Below are positions 58,813-64,000 of a stretch of DNA of 64,000 bases, piece by piece. The translations under genes were made by a program, and so were the position numbers. Under the pieces are notes generated by a model. The model worked only from the letters and a program-made list of their open reading frames with translations, searched no databases and was not told where the DNA came from. Source of the DNA: Roseateles sp. DAIF2 (GTDB lineage Bacteria > Pseudomonadota > Gammaproteobacteria > Burkholderiales > Burkholderiaceae_C); NCBI RefSeq assembly GCF_015624425.1, contig NZ_CP049919.1, positions 310,001-374,000 on the forward strand, in the 5' to 3' direction. Numbering within the stretch: position 1 is the first letter of the stretch; each line of letters begins with the position of its first letter.

Positions 58813-59922
58813 TCAGTCGATATGTTCGATCGTGACAGGCACTCTTCGTGCCAGCGCGCACATCAGCTCGTAGCCGATCGTGCCGCCGGCCTTGGCCACC
58901 TCGTCGATCGGCAGCCGGCTGCCCTTCGGGCCGCGGCCCCACAAGGTGATCTCGCTGCCCAGGCCGGCCTGAGGCAGGGCGCTCAGGTCGACCGCCAGCA
59001 TGTCCATCGAGACGCGGCCGACCGTGCCGCTGCGCTGGCCGTCGACCAGCACCGGCGTGCCATGCGGGCAATGGCGCGGGTAGCCGTCGGCATAGCCGCA
59101 GGCGACGATGCCGATGCGCATCGGCCGGTCGGCGGTGAAGCTGCTGCCGTAGCCGACGCTGTCGCCGGGCTGCAGGTTCTGCAGGCCGATGACCTTGGAG
59201 CGCAAGGTCATCGCCGGCTGCAGGTCCCAGTAGGCGTCGTCATGCTCCGGGAAGTCGGGGATGCCGCCGTAGCTCATGATGCCGGCGCGCACCCAGTCGC
59301 TGCGCAGGCGCGGCGTGTGGCGCAGGGTGGCGGCGCTGTTGCTGACCGAGCGCTCGCCCGGCAAGTCATGGGTGACGGCCTCGAAGGCCGCCACCTGGTG
59401 AGCGATGCCGTCCTGGCCGAAGCGCAGCGCATCGGCGTCGGAGAAATGGGTCATCAGCGAGATCTCGTCCACCTGGGGCAGGGCGTTCAGCCTTGTCCAG
59501 GCGGCGCGGAAGGCCTGCGGCGTGAACCCGAGGCGGTTCATGCCGCTGTTCATCTTCAGGAACACGCGATGCGGCTCATGGGTCTTGTGCATCGCCAGCC
59601 AGTCGATCTGCTGCTCGTTGTGCACCGCATGCCACAGGCGCAGGCGCGAGCACAGCTCCAGGTCGCGCGTCTCGAAGCAGCCCTCCAGCAGCAGGATCGG
59701 GCCGCGCCAGCCCAGTGCACGCAGCTGCTCGGCCTCGGCGAAATCCAGCAGCGCGAAGCCGTCGGCGCCGCGCAGACCCTCGTAGGCGGCGGCGATGCCA
59801 TGGCCATAGGCATTCGCCTTGACGACCGCCCAGACCTTGGCGTCGGGCGCGCAGGCGCGGGCGCGGGCCAGGTTGTGGGCGAGGGCGGAAACATGGATCA
59901 GGGCTTCGATCGGACGCGGCAT
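58813..59922 (-). CDS. alr: Alanine racemase
   Basis: A 369-residue PLP enzyme interconverting L- and D-alanine for peptidoglycan. PLP lysine is Lys35 ([11 protein letters not shown]); the catalytic tyrosine is in [14 protein letters not shown]. The rest ([15 protein letters not shown] at the C-terminus) is complete. The start at 59922 ([17 protein letters not shown]) is chosen over an upstream frame reaching into the promoter. It is divergent from lplT, and the two share an AT-containing promoter gap. Confidence 0.96.
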   Translation of the reverse strand: MPRPIEALIHVSALAHNLARARACAPDAKVWAVVKANAYGHGIAAAYEGLRGADGFALLDFAEAEQLRALGWRGPILLLEGCFETRDLELCSRLRLWHAVHNEQQIDWLAMHKTHEPHRVFLKMNSGMNRLGFTPQAFRAAWTRLNALPQVDEISLMTHFSDADALRFGQDGIAHQVAAFEAVTHDLPGERSVSNSAATLRHTPRLRSDWVRAGIMSYGGIPDFPEHDDAYWDLQPAMTLRSKVIGLQNLQPGDSVGYGSSFTADRPMRIGIVACGYADGYPRHCPHGTPVLVDGQRSGTVGRVSMDMLAVDLSALPQAGLGSEITLWGRGPKGSRLPIDEVAKAGGTIGYELMCALARRVPVTIEHID

Positions 59923-59991
59923 GGGCGGGATTGTGGCACCCCCTGCCTGCACGGGTCCGCAGCGATGCGGCTGTCCCACGAAATGGCTGCA

Positions 59992-60000
59992 TGCTATAAA
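59992..60000 (+). promoter_or_regulatory. Possible extended -10 promoter of lplT
   Basis: TGCTATAAA, close to the extended -10 consensus TGnTATAAT, 86 bases before the lplT start codon in the alr-lplT divergent gap. No canonical -35 is evident, as allowed for extended -10 promoters. Confidence 0.5.
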
Positions 60001-60085
60001 GCCGCGCTCGTGCCCACTTGTGAAACGCCATTCCGGGTGCCAGGCCAGCCTTGATCGCAAGCACCAGAAGTTTTCTCACGGGCAG

Positions 60086-61363
60086 ATGAAAAAAGGTTTC
60101 TACACCATCATGTCAGCGCAGTTTTTCAGCTCGCTGGCTGATAACGCGCTGTTCGTTGCCGCCGTGGAGCTGCTGCGTACCTCGGGCGAGCCGGAGTGGC
60201 AACGCGCCGCGCTGGTGCCGATGTTCGCGCTGTTCTATGTGGTACTGGCCCCCTTCGTCGGGGCCTTCGCCGACGCCGTGCCCAAGGGCAAGGTGATGTT
60301 CTATTCGAACACCATCAAGGTGGCCGGCTGCCTGATGATGCTGTTCGGCAGCCATCCGCTGCTGGCTTACGCGATCGTTGGCCTGGGCGCGGCGGCCTAC
60401 TCGCCGGCCAAGTACGGCATCCTGACCGAACTGCTGCCGCCCTCCCAGTTGGTCAAGGCCAATGGCTGGATCGAGGGCCTGACGATCGCCTCCATCATCC
60501 TGGGCGTGCTGCTCGGCGGCCAGTTGGTCGGCGACCGCGTCTCGGCGATGCTGCTGGGATTCGACCTGCCGATGATCGAGACCGGCATCGACAGCGCGCC
60601 CGAGGCGGCGATCGCCGGCCTGGTCAGCCTGTATGTGATCGCGGCCCTGTTCAATCTGCGCATCCCGCGCACCGACGCGCCGCTGCAGCCGGTCGGCCTG
60701 TCGCCGCTGGGCCTGGTGCGCGACTTCGCCAACTGCAACTCGCGCCTGTGGCAGGACAAGCTGGGTCAGATCTCGCTGGCGACGACCACCTTGTTCTGGG
60801 GCGTCTCCGGCAATCTGCGCTACATCGTGCTGGCCTGGGCCGCCGCGGCGCTGGGCTACGGCACAACCCAGGCCTCCAGCCTGGTCGGCGTGGTGGCGAT
60901 CGGCACCGCGGTCGGCGCGGTGGTCGCCTCGGTCTATATGCGGCTGGACCGCGCCACCGGCGTGATCCCGCTGGGCATCGCGATGGGCCTGCTGGTGATC
61001 GTGATGAACGCGATCAGCAATGTCTGGGTCGCGGCGCCCTTCCTGATCCTGCTGGGCGGCATCGGCGGCTTTCTGGTCGTGCCGATGAACGCGCTGCTGC
61101 AGCACCGCGGCCACAACCTGATGGGCGCGGGCCGCTCCATCGCGGTGCAGAACTTCAACGAGCAGGCCTGCATCCTGGGCCTGGGCGCGCTCTACACCGC
61201 GCTGACCCGCTTCGGCATGTCCGCCTTCGGCGCGATCGCGATCTTCGGCCTGGTCGTGGCCGGCACCATGTGGCTGATCCGCCGCTGGCACCAGCGCAAC
61301 TGCCGCAATCACCCCGAGGAACTGGAACGCCTGCTGGCGGTGGCGCGCAGCGACCACCATTGA
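60086..61363 (+). CDS. lplT: Lysophospholipid transporter LplT
   Basis: A 425-residue MFS protein of the LplT family, which flips lysophospholipids inward for re-acylation. The start MKKGFYTIMSAQFFSSLADNALFVAAVELL is the family hallmark. Further segments SPAKYGILTELLPPSQLVKANGW and HRGHNLMGAGRSIAVQNFNEQACIL are as in LplT. In enterics lplT is next to aas; here it is divergent from alr, the usual Burkholderiales arrangement lplT-alr-radA. Confidence 0.95.
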   Translation: MKKGFYTIMSAQFFSSLADNALFVAAVELLRTSGEPEWQRAALVPMFALFYVVLAPFVGAFADAVPKGKVMFYSNTIKVAGCLMMLFGSHPLLAYAIVGLGAAAYSPAKYGILTELLPPSQLVKANGWIEGLTIASIILGVLLGGQLVGDRVSAMLLGFDLPMIETGIDSAPEAAIAGLVSLYVIAALFNLRIPRTDAPLQPVGLSPLGLVRDFANCNSRLWQDKLGQISLATTTLFWGVSGNLRYIVLAWAAAALGYGTTQASSLVGVVAIGTAVGAVVASVYMRLDRATGVIPLGIAMGLLVIVMNAISNVWVAAPFLILLGGIGGFLVVPMNALLQHRGHNLMGAGRSIAVQNFNEQACILGLGALYTALTRFGMSAFGAIAIFGLVVAGTMWLIRRWHQRNCRNHPEELERLLAVARSDHH

Positions 61364-61389
61364 GCTGATCCCCGCCGGGCGCGGCGGCG

Positions 61390-61398
61390 TGCTACAAA
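61390..61398 (+). promoter_or_regulatory. Possible extended -10 promoter
   Basis: TGCTACAAA, identical to the box at 56241, 37 bases before the helical-repeat gene start. There is no clear -35. Confidence 0.4.
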
Positions 61399-61434
61399 GG
61401 TCGGCATCGGCGGCTCGATGGGCGGCAGGCAGGC

Positions 61435-62610
61435 ATGGACGGCGAGACCTCGCAGCGCTGGCAGGTGGAGCTGGAGGCCGCGGAGGCGGCCTTCGCGCGT
61501 GGCCGTTTCGAGCCGGTGCTGGAGCAGCTGACGCCGCCGCTGCTGGCCCCGGACAGCGGCGCCACCCCCGCCCAGCGCCTCGCGGCCCAGATGCTGCGGC
61601 TGCGCAGCCTGGGCAAGTTCGACCGCTTCGAGGCCATGCTGGACGCCGCCCATGCGGCGCTCGCGCTGGCGCCGCCCGAGCCGAGCCGGCTGCGCGCCGA
61701 GCTGCTGGCGCTGATGAGCTTCGCCTACAACCATGGCGGCCTGTGCGAGCCGGCCCTGCATGCCGCCCAGCTGGCGCTGCGCGACGCGCTGGCGCTGGAC
61801 GAGACCGACCTGGCGGCGCTGGCGCTGGAGCGCTTCGCGATGGCCTATCTCTGGATGGGCGACGCCACCGGCGCCGAACGCTACATGCTGGAGGCGCTGG
61901 GCTTCCAGCGGCAGAGCGAGCCGCGGCCGCGCGACCTGCTGCGCTACTCGAACGCCCTGCACCTGGCCTGCACCCTGTATGACGCGCGGGTGACGCAGGA
62001 CGAGGCCGGCGCGCACGCGCAGCTGCTGCGCTTCGCCCGCTTCACCACCGAGGGCGACCGGCTGGCGGCCGGCGAGGTGCCGGACTATGTGCGCGGCCAG
62101 TGGCGGGGCAACCGGCTGCGCTGGCAGCGCCGGCGCGGCCAGCCGGCCTCGACCGAGGCGCCGCTGCGCGAGCTGCTGGCCCAGGCCATCGAGCGCGGCT
62201 GGCTGATCCTGGCGCTGGCGCTGCGGCTCGAACTGGCCCTGCTGCTGGAGACCCAGCAGCGCCCGGCCGAGGCCGCCGTGCTGTGCGAGGAGCTGCTGCA
62301 GGCCGGCGGGCCGGAGCTGCGCCGCCAGCTCTGGCTGCGCACCCTGATCACGCTGCTACGGCTGCGCCGCCGGCTCGGCGAGGATGCGGCGGCGGACCGG
62401 GTGCAGGCCGAGCTGGAAGCCGCCGAGGCCCGCCGTCAGGCCGAGGCCGCACGCCTGCGCCAACGCCTGGCCGAACTGGACCTGCAGCTGATCAAGCTGC
62501 TGGCCGAGGCCGACCGGGCGCGCCTGAGCGGCGAGATCAGGCGCCTGCGCGAGCGCCGCGACGAGGGTCAGGCCTTGCGCTTGCCGGGCTGCGACTGGTT
62601 GCCGGCCTGA
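61435..62610 (+). CDS. Helical-repeat (TPR-like) protein with C-terminal coiled coil
   Basis: A 391-residue, Ala/Leu/Glu-rich helical protein. Amphipathic helix pairs through about residues 8-290 (e.g. EAAFARGRFEPVLEQL, SRLRAELLALMSFAYNHGG) resemble tetratricopeptide repeats, and a charged coiled coil occupies about 320-375 (VQAELEAAEARRQAEAARLRQRL). In some GGDEF and adenylate-cyclase proteins a similar TPR plus coiled-coil module precedes an output domain; here none follows. The stop overlaps the convergent SGNH gene by 43 bases. Function unknown. Confidence 0.75.
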   Translation: MDGETSQRWQVELEAAEAAFARGRFEPVLEQLTPPLLAPDSGATPAQRLAAQMLRLRSLGKFDRFEAMLDAAHAALALAPPEPSRLRAELLALMSFAYNHGGLCEPALHAAQLALRDALALDETDLAALALERFAMAYLWMGDATGAERYMLEALGFQRQSEPRPRDLLRYSNALHLACTLYDARVTQDEAGAHAQLLRFARFTTEGDRLAAGEVPDYVRGQWRGNRLRWQRRRGQPASTEAPLRELLAQAIERGWLILALALRLELALLLETQQRPAEAAVLCEELLQAGGPELRRQLWLRTLITLLRLRRRLGEDAAADRVQAELEAAEARRQAEAARLRQRLAELDLQLIKLLAEADRARLSGEIRRLRERRDEGQALRLPGCDWLPA

Positions 62611-63521
62611 TGCGCCGGCTCGCCGCGCAGCACCCGCTCGATATGCTCGGACCAGGCGCGGCCGATCTTGAAGCAGCCGCTGTGGTTCAGGTGGATCTCG
62701 TTGTGCCAGTCGCCGCTGATGCCGGTGGTGCCCGGCGTGGCCAGGGCCAGCGGCACCGCGGTGCTGTCGAACACCTGCAGGCCGGGGAACTGGGCCTGGT
62801 CGGCCGCCAGGCTCTTCAGCAGCAGGGCCAGGTGCATCACCATCAGCCGGCTCACCGCGGCCCAGTCGGCCGCGGGGATGTTGTAGGCCCGGAAGGTGGG
62901 GTAGAGCCAGGGGCCGCTGTCCTCGGCGCCGGCCGGGCGCGGCATCGGCACTGCATAGCAATGCATGAAGACCGGCTTGCCCGCCGAGGGGCCCTGGTCG
63001 CGCAGGCTCAGCAGATGGCGGATGTTGGCGCGCAGATAGTCGGCATAGGTCGACCAGCCGGGTTCGGAGAAATAGCGCGCCACGCCCTGCGAGGGCGCGC
63101 CCCATTCGGTCTGGTGGCGCAGCAGGCGCAGGTGCAGCGGGATCAGCTCGACCGGGGTCGGGTCTTGCCCGACCGGGTGCGCCGGGGTGCGGGCGGCGGC
63201 GATCAGGTCGTTGCCGCCGACCGAGAGCAGCAGCCCGTCCCAGACCGGCGCGTCCGGCGCCGTCAGCAGGCGCACGAACTCGGGCGCCCCCTGCAGGTCC
63301 ACCATATGGGCCAGGGCCTCGTTCTGGCCGGCGCAGTTGATGGCCAGCGCGCGCTGCTGGAACACCAGTTCCTGCAGCAGATTGGCATGGGCGCTCAGCT
63401 TGGCCGCGGCCGCCGAGAACCAGGAATCCCCCTGGGCCAGCAGACGCCAGCGGTAGCCCTCCAGAAAAGGCGCGGGATTCGAGGGCAAGTCTGCCGGTGT
63501 GAAGCAGGCCAGATGATCCAA
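62568..63521 (-). CDS. SGNH-type hydrolase-like protein
   Basis: A 317-residue protein with SGNH/GDSL hydrolase blocks: GDSW with the nucleophile Ser (LLAQGDSWFSAAA, about 30-42), the GGND block (SVGGNDL) with its oxyanion Asn, and the block V DWHNEIHLN with Asp and His. It probably hydrolyses an ester of a sugar or lipid. There is no signal peptide, so it is likely cytoplasmic, unusual for many SGNH esterases. Its first block is W rather than the common S/L after GDS. Shares 43 bases with the convergent helical-repeat gene. Confidence 0.8.
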   Translation of the reverse strand: MDHLACFTPADLPSNPAPFLEGYRWRLLAQGDSWFSAAAAKLSAHANLLQELVFQQRALAINCAGQNEALAHMVDLQGAPEFVRLLTAPDAPVWDGLLLSVGGNDLIAAARTPAHPVGQDPTPVELIPLHLRLLRHQTEWGAPSQGVARYFSEPGWSTYADYLRANIRHLLSLRDQGPSAGKPVFMHCYAVPMPRPAGAEDSGPWLYPTFRAYNIPAADWAAVSRLMVMHLALLLKSLAADQAQFPGLQVFDSTAVPLALATPGTTGISGDWHNEIHLNHSGCFKIGRAWSEHIERVLRGEPAHQAGNQSQPGKRKA

Positions 63522-63612
63522 AAGGCGGTCTCCCTACAAGGCTCGATCGGTGACAGGCGAGGCGCACCGCGCACGCAGCCGAATTGGAAGGCCAGGGGCG
63601 CGCGTTTCGCCA

Positions 63613-63621
63613 TGCTATAAA
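63613..63621 (+). promoter_or_regulatory. Possible extended -10 promoter
   Basis: TGCTATAAA, identical to the box before lplT, 118 bases before the last transporter gene. Confidence 0.4.
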
Positions 63622-63738
63622 CCCTGGGCATTGTTGGCCGGGGCCACCGGGCTTTGCCAGCGCTTTTAAGGGGGTTGTTGCAGCGAGCCAACCCCTTCAT
63701 GAATCCCGCCCTCGCATCGCCGGGCGTTCCCCTCGCCC

Positions 63739-64000
63739 ATGCGTTCCCCCGCCCCCTATTTCGCCCTTGTTTTCAACGCCCTGATCTGGGGCCTGTCCTG
63801 GTGGCCGTTCCGGCAGTTCCAGGCCGCCGGGCTGCATCCGCTGTGGACCACGGTGCTGCTGTACAGCGTCTCGATGCTCGTGATCAGCCTGACCGCCGGC
63901 CGGCGCGCCTGGCGCGAGTTCCTCGGCACCCCGGCCCTGTGGCTGATCATGCTGGCCGCCGGCACCACCAACACCGCCTTCAACTGGGGCGTGGCGATGG
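63739..64000 (+). CDS. EamA/DMT-family transporter, 5' part (cut by window edge)
   Basis: The first 87 codons of a ten-helix drug/metabolite transporter: MRSPAPYFALVFNALIWGLS forms helix 1, then WTTVLLYSVSMLVISLT helix 2, and LWLIMLAAGTTNTAFNWG helix 3. This is the typical start of an EamA half. The rest lies beyond the window. A -10-like box is about 118 bases upstream. The substrate is not predictable. Confidence 0.85.
   Translation, partial: MRSPAPYFALVFNALIWGLSWWPFRQFQAAGLHPLWTTVLLYSVSMLVISLTAGRRAWREFLGTPALWLIMLAAGTTNTAFNWGVAM

Overview
The window is a high-GC chromosomal segment of a Burkholderiales-type betaproteobacterium, most likely close to Roseateles, Mitsuaria or Rubrivivax. The evidence is very GC-rich codon usage, two proteins with PEP-CTERM sorting tails, the lplT-alr-radA neighbourhood, DUF1326/DUF2182 pairs, and short GC-rich intergenic repeats of a kind I associate with this group. 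The genus is inference. No phage, transposase, CRISPR array, rRNA or replication origin was seen. One tRNA gene (Arg, CCG) is present.

Layout. 1-6.5 kb: 5' part of dadA, a divergent argO/argP pair (arginine export and its regulator), small unknown genes, a universal stress protein, a metallophosphoesterase, and a LysR + SEC-C protein pair. 6.5-8.5 kb: GTP-dependent PEP carboxykinase. 8.5-11.3 kb: a visibly AT-richer island with one large gene, a galactose-oxidase-like copper radical oxidase made as a lipoprotein. 11.4-28.9 kb: mostly housekeeping and detoxification genes (MOSC protein, Old Yellow Enzyme, rlmJ, AhpD-like protein with a divergent MocR regulator, rlpA, FAA hydrolase, cytochrome P450, nadC, a PEP-CTERM phosphodiesterase, and a LysR/MFS/SDR cluster).

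28.9-33 kb: a complete Anbu cluster on the minus strand (ATP-grasp, alpha-E, transglutaminase-like, Anbu peptidase). Its physiological job is still unsettled. 33-44 kb: a membrane diguanylate cyclase, tRNA-Arg, a cytochrome c, small unknowns, DUF1326/DUF2182, ilvE and a small PEP-CTERM protein. 44.8-50.8 kb: a five-gene plus-strand run of histidine phosphatase, ABC uptake system (binding protein, fused permease, ATPase) and LysR regulator, possibly for organophosphate uptake. 51.2-54 kb: a periplasmic binding protein followed directly by a CHASE-PAS-GGDEF cyclase, a likely sensor pair. 54-64 kb: radA, amino-acid exporter, EamA transporters, arfB, thioesterase, alr, lplT, a helical-repeat protein and an SGNH hydrolase. 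The last gene runs off the end.

Genes are packed tightly. Many convergent pairs share their last 4-43 bases, and several operons use ATGA overlaps or 1-nt gaps. I found no system that is clearly new to science. The best candidates for follow-up are the copper radical oxidase island, the Anbu cluster, the phosphatase-transporter operon, and a repeat family that supplies the stop codon of the gene before it.
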